Notes under the pieces: model-generated
The model's input: only the letters and a program-made list of their open reading frames with translations
Databases searched by the model: none
What the model was told of the DNA's origin: nothing
In this document: positions 10,340 through 21,333 of the stretch, one piece after another
Layout: every line of letters begins with the position of its first letter
Numbering within the stretch: the stretch's first letter is position 1
Assembly (NCBI GenBank): GCA_001599915.1
Contig: BCIG01000025.1
Span: 186,001-250,000, forward strand
Direction: 5' to 3'
DNA: 64,000 bases
DNA from: Symbiotaphrina buchneri
Taxonomy: Eukaryota; Ascomycota; Symbiotaphrinales; Symbiotaphrinaceae
Position numbers and translations under genes: made by a program

Positions 10340-13300
10340 TCACCGCGACTTGCCCATAATTTGGTTGGGTGTCAAAACTGTCACGACGCTCGTACCCTCG
10401 GAGAATTTGGTTCGGAAGACCCGATTTGCATTCTGAAACATTCCATCCTTCAGACTGACGACAATAAATTGGCTGCCTTGGAAGCGGGTCTTGATAATGC
10501 GCCCGATGTTCTGCGTATGGGACAAATCGAGCGCCGCATCCACCTCGTCAAGGATATACATTGGCGCAGGCTTGAACTGGAGCAATGCCAAAATAAGTGA
10601 TAGTGCAATCAATGAACTTAAGTATCAAATGTGTCAGTCTTCCATGCCAATCAGAAGGGCGCGGGGGAAATACCGTTGTCCACCGCTCAATTCAGTAAGA
10701 CTCTGTTTCCAGACTTTCCCTAACTGCACCTTCACTTCCAGGCCATCAGAGACGGTCTTACCCTCAGGAGGTACCAACTTGGCGAAACTGCCAGGGAGGA
10801 GTTCGTTAAAGATCTGGCCAAAATCCTTGTCGACCTTCTCCCAGGTACGTTGCAATGCCTCCTTCTTGTATTCGTCGAGGGACGCAATTGTCTCCTCAAT
10901 CTTGCGCTTGTCACGTACAACTGTCTTCATCATGTTCTTCAATGCGGCTTCCTTTTTCTCAACACTATCAATCATGGGCATGACCTTTGGATTGATCTTC
11001 CGCTTCATCCCTTGGAAGCGTTCTGTTAGATTCCGGAGACTTGACTTGGCCTCTGCGATGTTGGCACCCTTGAAATCATAGGGCGTTCCAGGTCGTCCAA
11101 AATTTGCTTTCTCTTCCACAATCCAGTCGTGCTCTTTCTCCATAGCTGAGACAGCCTGCACCGCTGTCTGGTAGTCCTTTGCGGACTTTTCGACGGTGTG
11201 GCTTAGCTTTTGAAGTTCAAGACCTTCTTCTGTAAGCGTCGACGACTTCTTACGCAGAGCACTGTCTAGCGCTTTTAGCTCCTCATCGAAGCCGGTCAAT
11301 TTAGCACGCTCATCCGACAGGTGAGCTTGTGCGATGTCATGGGAGTCCTATGCAACTTGTAAGCATTCATGATTATTCAGACAAGCATTATGCTTACCTG
11401 GGCTTTGACTTGTTCGGCTCGGAGGGATTCCAACTCTTCCTCTTGTGCTTTCAAAGTGGACTCGATCTCGTTAAGCTGTTCCTGAGCAGCGGCTAGATCA
11501 CCACCAGCTTGTTCTTCTGTGTATCAGTAGAGGTCCTGCGATTGTGCCTAGCATACCTTACTCACCTGATTCTAGTCTTGCCTGCTGGAGGTCTTTTTGC
11601 ATGGCCTTTACAGAAGCCGAGTTCTTTGTTAAAGTCTTATTTAGGGAGTCCAGCGAACTCTGCGCGTATGTTAGACGGTACTTTTACTTCTCGCTCAGAC
11701 CACTCACCTGCAACTCGGCAAGTTTCCCGTCTTTATTCTTATCGAAGTCCTTCATATCCCGTTCTATGCGTTTGGCTTCCTTCACTGCTTCTTCTTGACG
11801 CGCTTTGGCGTCTATTATACTCTTCTTGAGCTGGCCAATTTCCTCCCGCATCTTTTCAACGGCTAGGATGATCTGTGAAATTTAGCTGTGGCGCATGGAA
11901 GTATGGCAGTAATGTAGTGTCCCTTACCGACGAAGACGCATTGGTGCCGATTTGCTCCTCTGTAAGGCCAATCTCATGCACCTTCAGATCCAAAGTTTGC
12001 TTGAGCTTTTGAGCCTTGTCCATCCGTTCTTTTTCCCTGGTCATGACGCTGAGCAACTGCTTCAACGCGGCTTCTTCGATCGCTAGATCTTTATTGATCT
12101 CGTTCAATTTCTGCATCGTCACCAGTACACCACTAGAAGTGGGAGAGCTGCCCCCGGATAAGGTACCCGATGGGTCGTAGACGTCACCCTCAAGCGTGAC
12201 GCTCTTCATCCGTACAGCAGGATCGAAGGTCACCCTTTTGGCAGTGTCGGCATCTTCGCAGATGAGCGTAGAGCCAAAGACATAGTCCATTGCTGCTGAA
12301 ACTTCCTCGTCATATCCGACCAAAGACAGAGCAAGGTCGACTTTTCCTGGCGCTATCTTTTGCGCTGCTCCGATTTTCTATGCACGAGTCAGCCAGGATG
12401 CACAATACTGCGTTGCGGGAGCGGGTCATACTTCTGCAGACGCGCGGAATGCGGCGATCTTGTTGAGCGGGATGATAGTGACCCTTTTCCGCAGCTTTCC
12501 ACGCTGAAGAAGCTCAGTACCAGTTTCCGCTGTATCAACTACGACGTTGTATAGCCTGCCACCAGCACATATCTCCAGAGCCGTGCCTGCCCTAGTGTGA
12601 TCTTTGTCCAGCGTGAAAAGTTGCGCCACAAGACCTTTCACCCTTGAACGGTCGAAGTTTGTCGAAGGGTCACTGTAGCTGAAGTCAACATTCGCGACTT
12701 TGCGTTTCAAAGCGTCACTTTGTTCTTGAAGATGCCTAATTCGTTGCCGAAGTCTCATTTCCTGCTGGTTCATGTCATCTTCTTTGCCTGGCTCGAATCC
12801 AAGCTTAGCCAATTCCGCCTCCAGTTTTTTGGCTTGAGCTTTTAATGTGTCGAGGTCTTTCAGCAGTCCGGAATTCTGTTCCTTGGCCTTTTTTGCCCTA
12901 GGTTCCTCCTCTTTGATGCTTTTCTCAAGATGTGAAATCTTCAGCTTCGCCTGCTCTTGCTCGGTCGCTGCTGCACTTGCGGCGTTCCGTGCCTCTTGGA
13001 GTTGTCCTTGATAACCATTCTCTTGGCCTTGTTTTGATGCTACTCCGGTTTGCAAGGTTTGAAGCAATTCTTCCTTCTTCTCGACCTCTTCATTCTGCTT
13101 GTCCAGTTGAGCTTTCGCTTCGTCATACTGGGCCTGCAGCTTCTCGTAGATTTTGCTCTTGGTTTTAAGCTGTGTCTCAAGGTCCTTAACAGAAGCTTGG
13201 ACCTTCTTGCGTCTGTCTTTCTCTTCGCCCATGCTCGATTTCTTCAAGTCCATCACGGTGTTCAACCGCACGACCTCATGGGAGTGTTGTTTAACCTCAT

Positions 13301-14307
13301 CCTCAAGAGCCTGGAATTTGCCTCCTTTTCGAAGCTCCTTTTCCCGCTGCGCAGTAATTGCCTTCATGTCTTCCTCCAAGTGCGCCATCTCTCCCTTGAG
13401 ACGTAGGGCTGACTCTTCGAGCTCTTGCTGCCTTTCTTTCTTCTTCGCAAGCTCTGCGTCTGAGCCTTTGACCTTTTCTAGGTTTTTCAGATAGTCGTGC
13501 GCTACTACCAGTCTCGTCAATCTCTCAAGGTCACTCTGCGTCTGTTGGAATTCCAAGAAAGCGCGCTTCTCGGTCCGTAGTTTCTCAAGTTTCGGTTCAA
13601 TCTCCTCTTGAAGCAATGCAGTGATCTCCTGGACCTTCATCTCCTTCTTAGCCATTGTCTTGAACGCCTTATCTCGTCGGTCCTCAAACATGCGTGTACC
13701 CGCAGCTTCTTCGATCATTGCCAAAATCTCCACGGGTTTCATATTGAGAACCTTAGTAATTCGCCCTTGCATGATGAGAAAGTTCGGATTGTTGATGTTG
13801 AGTTGAACCGACTGAAAGAGATTCTGCACCGTTTGTTGCTGTGCTCGATGGCCATTGATCAGGTATTTGCTCGTTCCTCCAAGCACAATCTGCCGGGTCA
13901 CCGAAATTTGTGCGTACTCCTCGAAGCCTATAGGAGACTTTTTCTTGTCGCGGTTATCGAACACAATTGTCACACTGGCTTTCGTAACACCGGCCTGCCC
14001 ACGTTTGTAGATCAGATCCTGGAGATTCTGCGCCCGAACAGTGCTCATATTGGTGATGCCGAGGACGAAACATATCGCATCAAGGATATTGGATTTTCCG
14101 CTACCGTTCAGCCCGGTGATGGAGTTGAAGCTCTCATCCCTGTATGTCCATTAGCCCATTTCCTGTTGCTTCTGTCCGAGGCGCAACCTACCATCCTGAT
14201 ATGACCGTCCGTACAGCGTACGACTTGAAGCCCTGCAGCAACCGTGAGTCTAAGCGTCTATTTTCGCATATATGACTTACATCAATGACCACCTCTACGA
14301 CCCTCAT
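10340..14307 (-). CDS. smc2: Condensin subunit SMC2 (Cut14 type)
   Basis: Nine exons on the minus strand: 14307-14281, 14232-14192, 14139-12432, 12377-11928, 11872-11708, 11659-11566, 11516-11398, 11347-10674 and 10616-10340. They total 1184 residues, the usual SMC2 length. The N-terminal head has Walker [17 protein letters not shown]. Long coiled coils flank a hinge near residues 520-680 ([17 protein letters not shown] falls in it). The C-terminal head has the ABC signature LSGGQR, split by the eighth intron, and Walker [17 protein letters not shown]2 pairs with SMC4 in condensin and compacts mitotic chromosomes. The first exon is only 27 nt and the second 41 nt, so automatic callers may misplace the start. 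The frame stays intact through all eight junctions, which supports the model. Confidence 0.96.
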
Positions 14308-14670
14308 CCTGTCGTGCTGTAGTTATTAGTCTGCTGAGGCAGTGTTGGGATGTGTGAGGGACGCGCAAAGTAAACAATTGCGGCGTTTGTTTACTTCCGC
14401 TCGGTAAAACTTGCCCGTGCGCACGACAGCAAGTGTAACCGCAAACCTCCGTGCTCCGCACCGCCTACGAAATTTGGGGTAACCTTTTCCTCCTACTCTC
14501 AGGTATCTTATCTTACAAATCGGCTTCCCAGATTACTGTCCGAATTTCCCGCCCTACAGGATGTCAAATAGTTGGTGACTTTGTTATCGATTCAATTCAA
14601 GAATTCGCCTGCTGAGAACAAATTCGCCATCAGATCCCTGCGTATGCTACTGTGACGGCTTTCGCTGCAT
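14308..14670. other. Intergenic region, GDI 3' side to smc2 promoter
   Basis: 363 bases between the GDI stop and the smc2 start, both minus strand. Expected to hold the smc2 promoter. No gene or repeat is seen. Confidence 0.5.
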
Positions 14671-16452
14671 TTACTCCTGCTCCACAAGACTTTGTCCCTC
14701 CCTAAGACCTTCGACAACAAGCTCCTGGCCCTCTGCTCGCCTGTAGATATCCCTAATATCATCTTGAAGGTGTTAGTAGGCTATTGTAACCATGCGATGC
14801 GGCAGACTCACCAGTTGTAGTTTCAAAGTGACTCGTGGCATCATAACTCTTGGAAATGAAGATGTTGTCGTTCACTCCACTCTCCAGCGGTTCATAGAGA
14901 GGGATAGGTGGGCCCATGAATTTTTCTTCAATCTTTCCAAGCCTCTCAAATCCTGGCTGAAGCTCAAGATGGTGATTGCTGGTACCTTCGGCGATGGTCG
15001 ATACGATGGCGATGTAGTAGCCCTTCGGGCACACATTGTGGGCCGCGGAGACCATGGCAATGTAGATATCTGGGGTTCTTAGCTCAAATGAAAACCCCTA
15101 TTTGTTTCACAGGAAGGTAGCATACCGTGCTTGCGCCCAACTTGTGACTGTGGGATAATGAGCTGCAGTGAGTCACTATTGTCGGTGTTCGGAATTGGAT
15201 GGTTGAGGATGCAGATGGCTCTAAGCACGTGGCCCACGACTTGCACCTTGCCCGGGAAGTATGACGGATCGCCGATGATCTTTTTAGCCTTTGTCGTAAA
15301 TTTCATGCCCTCTCCTTCTTCACCGCGTTCCTTCATGGTTGCCTTGATGCCGACGGCCTTAGATCCCTCGTAGAGGACTTCGTCAACGCTGGTATTCAGC
15401 ATGTAAGTACCACCGTAGATAGCTGATAGTCGAGCGAAGCCTTGAGGAAGCTCTCCAAGGCCGTAGAGAGGGTAGATGTAAGGCGACTTTCCGTAACGGG
15501 CCATAGAATTGACATATAGCCGAATCCGCATAATGGTCTCTTTTGCCAAACCCTTCTCGTTGATGTATTCATCTGATGGGAAGAGGGCCATCGCATGGCC
15601 AATAAAATCCCTGGTAGTCGCCTCTAGACCGAACTTGTCATAGACCTCCCTCATGGTGGAGGCATTAATATTCAGTCCTAGTAGATGGTCAACAAGCGTC
15701 CCCAATGTCACTCGCGAGTGAGACAACGAACCATTATGCGTTGCAGGGTCATTTTCATTATAAGAACCAACGAACTCCAGAAACTTCTTAGCTCTCCTTT
15801 TCTCAAACAAGCCCATAAGAGGCGACCGTAACGCTTCTCCGGCATCTGATGGCACCTTTGCCACTGTAGCCCGGGTCCCGGACCCTTGTTGGACGTAGCT
15901 GCCCGCGATTTGTTTGAATTCCAGGTATCGTGTGACGTCCGTCGAGACCAAGATATTGGTGAGCTCTCCATTTGCCATGAGGAGTTTAGGTATCAAGTCC
16001 ACATTCCAGTCGTTGACCCGGCCGTACTTCTTCCAAGGCTCTTCCCCTGTCGATACATGACCGTACTTCTTGAAGAGCTATGGCGGATTAGTATCAGTGG
16101 GTACAGGACTTCCAAGGTGGATGCTAACGTATTCGATGTTGACTGAGGCGGCTTCACTGGGATACTATCAACTCCGAGTCCTTGAGCCTAACATTGTCAG
16201 GGACTCACCCCCCGTAATGGTCGTTCCTGTCGATGTGGAGGACCTTCTTGCCTTTGACACTTAGCACTCTGCAAATGGTCAGCTCGATTTGGCCGGAAAG
16301 ACGTGTGGTTGTTGCAGAGCGCACCCCGACAGAACGCATTCGGTCAGACCTGGCTCAAAGGTTAGTGAATGTTGTCATCGTCATAGCTCCAAAGCCCGGG
16401 CCGTACCTGTTCCTAGAACGACCACGTCGTATTCGGGTGCAATCTCATCCAT
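14671..16452 (-). CDS. gdi1: Rab GDP-dissociation inhibitor
   Basis: Seven exons on the minus strand: 16452-16407, 16349-16325, 16268-16209, 16156-16129, 16077-15126, 15069-14812 and 14762-14671. They encode 486 residues. The first four exons are tiny and rebuild the GDI/REP signature: MDEIAPEYDVVVLGT, GLTECVLSG, VLSVKGKKVLHID and the GGEAASVNIE region. Later conserved parts include KLLMANGEL, VNSMARYGKSPYIYPLYGLG and CPKGYYIAIVSTIAEG. GDI extracts GDP-bound Rab/Ypt GTPases from membranes and recycles them in the cytosol (Gdi1/Sec19 in yeast). The close match across all junctions makes the call firm. A Rab escort protein is less likely because there is no long insert. Confidence 0.95.
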
Positions 16453-17001
16453 GATTGCGTTCCGCTTGTCAGAGTTGACTCCACAAGAGAGAATCCAAGT
16501 AGGATGGTGTTAGGCAATGGGGTTCTCGTGATCTTGCGGTGTGAGGTCGCTGCACTCTCGCATGGGGGGACGGTACACAGCAACTATGAGGGGCAGATGC
16601 TACATTAGTTAGGTCATGCTGTCGGTACATGACAAAGCGGTCGGCTGTGTCATAACATATGTCATGGATCCGGAGCTAAGTTTGGACCGTCACAAGTCCC
16701 TTGTCCAACATGTTTTGCTAGCAAAACACCCAACCACAAAGTGTATTAGGTACGTAGGTTTGTCAATGTTCTCAGTAAAGTGATAGCTTCTCTCTTGCCA
16801 GCACAGTAGATTACAGAAGAGGCAAGCTGTACACACCGTACATAAGGTGTGATATATGTCATTTCCCACTCTCAGCGGGTGCCGCATTCTGGCCTAATCG
16901 GAACCTTCGTTGTCTGATCCTACTCTAGTATACACCCTCTCCACCATTGTCGCCAGCATCAGCAAGAGGATCCCCTCTCTCCAGGTAATGTGGACTCAGT
17001 T
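16453..17001. other. Intergenic region, uL29m 3' side to GDI promoter
   Basis: 549 bases between two minus-strand genes. It should contain the GDI promoter. The one notable element is a perfect 18-bp palindrome at 16711-16728, listed separately. No coding region is apparent. Confidence 0.5.
16711..16728. repeat. Perfect 18-bp palindrome
   Basis: The sequence TGTTTTGCTAGCAAAACA is identical to its own reverse complement. It lies about 260 bases upstream of the GDI start and about 290 bases downstream of the uL29m stop. A dimeric transcription factor site is one reading; a chance palindrome of this length is rare but possible. Confidence 0.85.
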
Positions 17002-17964
17002 TTAGATCGTTATGGGGACAGGCCCGTCAGGTCGTTTCTTCTCCGCCGGATTTCCCGGACCACTTGCACCAGGCTCGTCGACGGTTTGGATATCGGACCC
17101 TTCTTCAGGTACGGCTCCTTCGGTTTCGGTCAATAGTACCTAATAGTGGTGAGGATCGACTCAATATTCGACTACCTGATACGTACCTCTCCGCTGACAT
17201 CCCTAATTCCCGTGGAGGAGATGTCTATATTCGGGTCCCTCTTTGCCAGTTCCCATGCATCCGACCACGCATAGTACCTTTCTATGAGAACGGACCTTAT
17301 ACGGCGCATGGTCAATTTCACCTACGGCGGGTTAGTAGTGCAAATTACGTTGAGAAAGAAGTCACTGACTTCCTTGTCTCTATCCTCGGCTTCGAAGTCG
17401 CCGTAACCAACTTTCGCGCGTTTTCGCTCATACATTTCGGTCGCGATCCTATTGCGTTCCTTGACACAGACCCACCATAATCGATGAAGATCTGCCCAGG
17501 ACTTCAGCCGCAGCTCGGCTACAGCCCAAGCTCGACCTAGAACATATCTCAGTCAGACAGATTGTGCGCCGCTGCTGGAGCGACTGGGGCTGACCATGCG
17601 CATCATCCTCTTCCGGAGTCGCCATGTAGGTTCTCTTCTTGTTGAAAAATTGCCATAGCCCATGATCTTCATCGACCTGCACCTTAGCATTCTTAGCTTT
17701 CTGCAACGCCGGCTTCGGTAACGGTTCTCCTGCTAGAAGCAGCCCCTGTTTGGGGGGACTTCGCCGGACGGCTGACACTCCTCGGCTGGGATTCGCATCA
17801 CGAGTCTTCTTGGGGTAGGCAGACAAGGCGGAGTTCGAGAAGGGGCGGATCGCAGTTGGAAGGTGATAGGAGAGACAGGCTGGTATGAGAAACGATGGTA
17901 ATGCTCCAGAGGTAGCGTAGAGGGAGCCAGCCCTTGTGACGATGGCCATGTGCCCTGTCGCCAT
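17002..17964 (-). CDS. mrpl4: Mitochondrial large-ribosomal-subunit protein uL29m (Mrpl4/MRP-L47)
   Basis: Four exons on the minus strand: 17964-17595, 17536-17370, 17321-17187 and 17139-17002; 269 residues. The N-terminus is rich in Ser, Arg and Ala with few acids, as expected of a mitochondrial presequence. The core reads [37 protein letters not shown] in pieces, the hallmark of the MRP-L47 family, then [18 protein letters not shown]. Two introns start with GTCAGC or GTCAGT, a less common donor, but both joins restore the conserved frame. The protein belongs near the exit tunnel of the mitoribosome. The gene is divergent from not2, with a shared 463-base upstream region. Confidence 0.93.
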
Positions 17965-18427
17965 TGTCAATGGCTGCTCCTGTAAGGCAACGACGACAGA
18001 CACCAGATTTGTGGAAAGTGCTTGGTGTACAGCAGCTTGGCAACGTGCAGTGCTCGAATTTCAACTCAGAAGTACGAAATACGGTACCTTTAAGCGTACT
18101 CCGTAAAGGGTAACGGGGCAAAGGGTCTAGGGGGGACGCTACGCCGGTTATGGGCACCAGGTTATTCTGTGTAGCAGCTAATTCTGTACAAGCGAACAAC
18201 AAGATGCGGCTCTGAACCTTACTACCTTACTGGCTTGCTTGACTTGCTGCTTTACCTTCGTTAAGTCACTTGCGGTACTTCGTAAGGTACTCCACGAATT
18301 ACACCCCACCGCCAGAAGCTATTGCTCCTTCCGAAACGAAGGTGACGTACAATTTCAAATTGGAAAGGACACCCGCTGCTCGAGGAAATATCGACCTCTG
18401 ACTTTTGGCGAGACGTTTGTTGGCATC
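17965..18427. other. Shared divergent promoter, mrpl4 / not2
   Basis: 463 bases between two divergent starts. Several GTAC-containing short motifs cluster here (for example around 18066-18110 and 18270-18290), of the same type seen around creA. No gene is visible. Confidence 0.45.
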
Positions 18428-20730
18428 ATGAGTCGTCCAGGTCTGTCAATCCCACCTCCCCACCGCCCTGGTTTGGTCACGTTCGCGGCGCTGCCGATGG
18501 CAAGATGGCATCCAATGGGGACGAAGAAGACGCGACTCAGTGCGATTTGGATGGCAACAGCTTGCTTCTTGAGGCGCCTGTCACTCCGCCGCCGAGTCAG
18601 TGGAAAGGTCTTGTCGGCGACTCCGATTCCTCGCCCGACCGCACTTCCACCGGTCGTCGAACTCAGCCGCGGTCTAGACATCGCGGGCCTTACATTCAGC
18701 TTCCTCTTCTTCACGATTACCTAGCTCCGACCACTGCTAAGATCTCTTCTGATGCAGGTATAGGGCCGCAGGCTCTGCGCGGTCTCCCTGGGTTTCCCGC
18801 ACAACAACCACCACAGAACCGGAATACTTCGATTGGATCGGGAAGGTTACAGAATGGTAAACTGGGTATGCTGGGCCTGAGGAGCGGTCACAGTCTTGAA
18901 TACTAATAATGATGTCTTGGTTTCACAGGCAGTGGATCAAATTGGGGTTTCGGCGCTCCCATGGGCACAGCGCCAGACCTACCTCATCCTCAGAACAGAC
19001 CAACCAGCACCGGCTTGACTAGCTTTGCACAAACAATCGGCGGGTCCCAACCAAATACTCCTCTGGATCTCTCGTAAGCAGAAACCTCCTGGACAGTGTC
19101 CTCAAAAGCGGAAATCCATGGGAGAGATGGGAAGGGCGGGTGAAGGCGCAGGGCTAACATCAAGTTTTGTTCCACTTAGGGAGTTTCCCTCATTGTCTGG
19201 CGGCGGCCAACATCATCAGAATCCACCTGCACCGGCGGTTTGGGCCAACCCGGGGCAAAGAACAACTCAGCATACCCCTGCTCAAAGAGCGCCTCAGCCG
19301 CCGGCAACGAACCCAACATCCCAACCGCAGCAACAACCCACGAGCCAGCAGCAACAACCAACACAACAGCGACAAGATGATGGCTTCCCTTCATCTTCGC
19401 AATTTGCGCAAGGCTTGGATGACTATCGTTACGGTGGTCAAGGAGCTATCGGTCAACAGCCGCAAACTGGTAACATTGAGGATTTCCCTCCGCTGGGGCG
19501 CAACGAGAATGGAGATATAGGGCAAGACCGGAGGACTGCACTTAACCAGAACTCGCCATTTGGGAATGGAAATGACTTCAACAGCGCTCTGCTGAATCAG
19601 ACGATGCAGACCAGGGTGGCTTCGGGCGGCAACAATGGGATAATGTCTCCTCCGGGCGTAGGCACGGCTGGTATGCTTCAATCATAGATTTGCTTTTGTT
19701 GTACTCACCAATGAACACAGCATTATCCTCCGCCCGGTCACCTGTTGATATGAGGAATCAAGGACAGAATGGCTTACCGGATCAGGAGAAGACTGTGAGA
19801 ATCGCTGGGAATGACGTCAAGGACCATGCTAACAGAAATTTCAAACAGCTACCAATGAGGTCTGGTTCAGCGTCTACTGTCAATAACTCATCAATGTTCT
19901 CATATCCTCAGCCTTCTGCTCAGGCCGGGATACCACCTCAATCAAACAAGATGGGCTTCAGCAATGAGGTCGATCCACCAGCACAAGCTTCAACTCCAGA
20001 GAACGTTCCTTTATCTCAGATGAGCGAATTAGACAAGTTCGGCTTACCAGGGTTGCTGAGGATGATTCGTCACGAGAACCAAGATCTTGCCAGCCTGGCG
20101 CTAGGTCAGGATCTGACTGCGTTAGGTCTGGACCTGAATCAACCAGAGTATGTCAAATATCGCAAGCCCCTGCCTTCCTTCTGCTCATAACCTGCAGCAA
20201 TAGTCCTCTATATCAAACCTTTGCAGGTCCATTCGCCGAGCCTGGCTCAAGGCCAGTTGAACCAGAGTTCACTGTGCCCGCATGCTACTCTGTTCAGAAC
20301 GTGCATCCACTGCAATCGAAAGTTCCCAGCTTCTCAGACGAGACACTATTTTACATATTCTACACTATGCCTAGGGATATCATGCAAGAAGTTGTGGCTC
20401 AGGAACTGTAAGATCAATCGATGCTAAACTGACATTGAAGAAATCCTAACTTCTGCACCAGGACGAACCGCAATTGGAGGTATCACAAGGAGCAGAAGCA
20501 GTGGCTAACAAAAGATAACTCATATGAGCCAATAAGACTTAGCGAGACTGAGGAGCGAGGATACTACATATTCTTCGATCCGAATACTTGGCAACGGACA
20601 AGGGTAAGTGGTGGCTCGGCATTTTAACTTGTTTGGTGCTGACAGCGGCCTGCAGCGGGAATTTCTCTTACAGTACAGTGCGCTTGATTCGAGGAGTTTT
20701 GGTACTCTGCATGTTTCGACGCTTTCGTGA
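18428..20730 (+). CDS. not2: CCR4-NOT complex subunit NOT2 (CDC36)
   Basis: Eight exons: 18428-18440, 18758-18865, 18929-19073, 19180-19670, 19721-20147, 20198-20407, 20462-20603 and 20656-20730; 536 residues. The N-terminus would read MSRPG then IGPQALRGLPGF, which matches the start of Aspergillus NOT2. The middle is Gln/Pro/Asn-rich and contains EFPSLSGGG and DFPPLGRNENG. The C-terminal NOT2/3/5 box has DETLFYIFYTMPRDIMQEVV and NRNWRYHKEQKQWL. CCR4-NOT deadenylates mRNA and also affects transcription. The 13-nt first exon uses a weak GTCTGT donor. The alternative is an ATG at 18505 that reads straight into exon 2 and adds an unconserved leader. The C-terminal part is certain. Confidence 0.93.
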
Positions 20731-21333
20731 GGCATCCGGCGTTTTGGGTCAGTACTGGCGGGCCATCGGTTGCCTGGTCGTCAGTGCTTCGGTGTTGTTC
20801 ACCGCGTAGTCACCGTGAGCACGACTACCGGTCCATATTACATACATCAGATTACTCAGAGTGGACTATCTGCTCAGCACGGGTCTCTGAGGCTGAGTGT
20901 GGAGAAATCACAAAGCATTCATCTCTGGTGCAATCCTCGAATCTCCACTTTGGACAAGTGATTGTGCGGGATGAACCACCGCATTATCACCAGCGGCTTC
21001 TGAATAAAACTAGCGCAGACTGTGTATAGCCCAAGATACAGAGCGTACTGTATTCCGCCCTCATCCACCTGCCCATAATCGTCGTAGAATCATGAATGCA
21101 ATAAAATGTTGACGGATCGAACAATGTGAATATCCAAGCTCACCCACAATTCCCAACGCTCTAAGGTATCCCATCTGACGAAACCCTCATGCCTCAATGA
21201 AAATCGAATCCAGCCACAGTCAAGTCCAAGCGCAGAGAAAACACAATGTTCGGAGAAGCAAGAACGCTGCAAAAAGCTCGTTATACCAGCAAACAATCCA
21301 ACCCATGCATAAAAACAGAAGTTGTTCATCAAA
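20731..21333. other. Convergent intergenic region, not2 / kinase-like gene
   Basis: 603 bases between two stop codons facing each other. Only 3' untranslated sequence is expected. Nothing else is recognised. Confidence 0.5.

Noticed and set aside
17064-17480. 138-codon plus-strand frame
   Set aside because: It is the antisense of mrpl4 exons, which carry conserved protein on the other strand.
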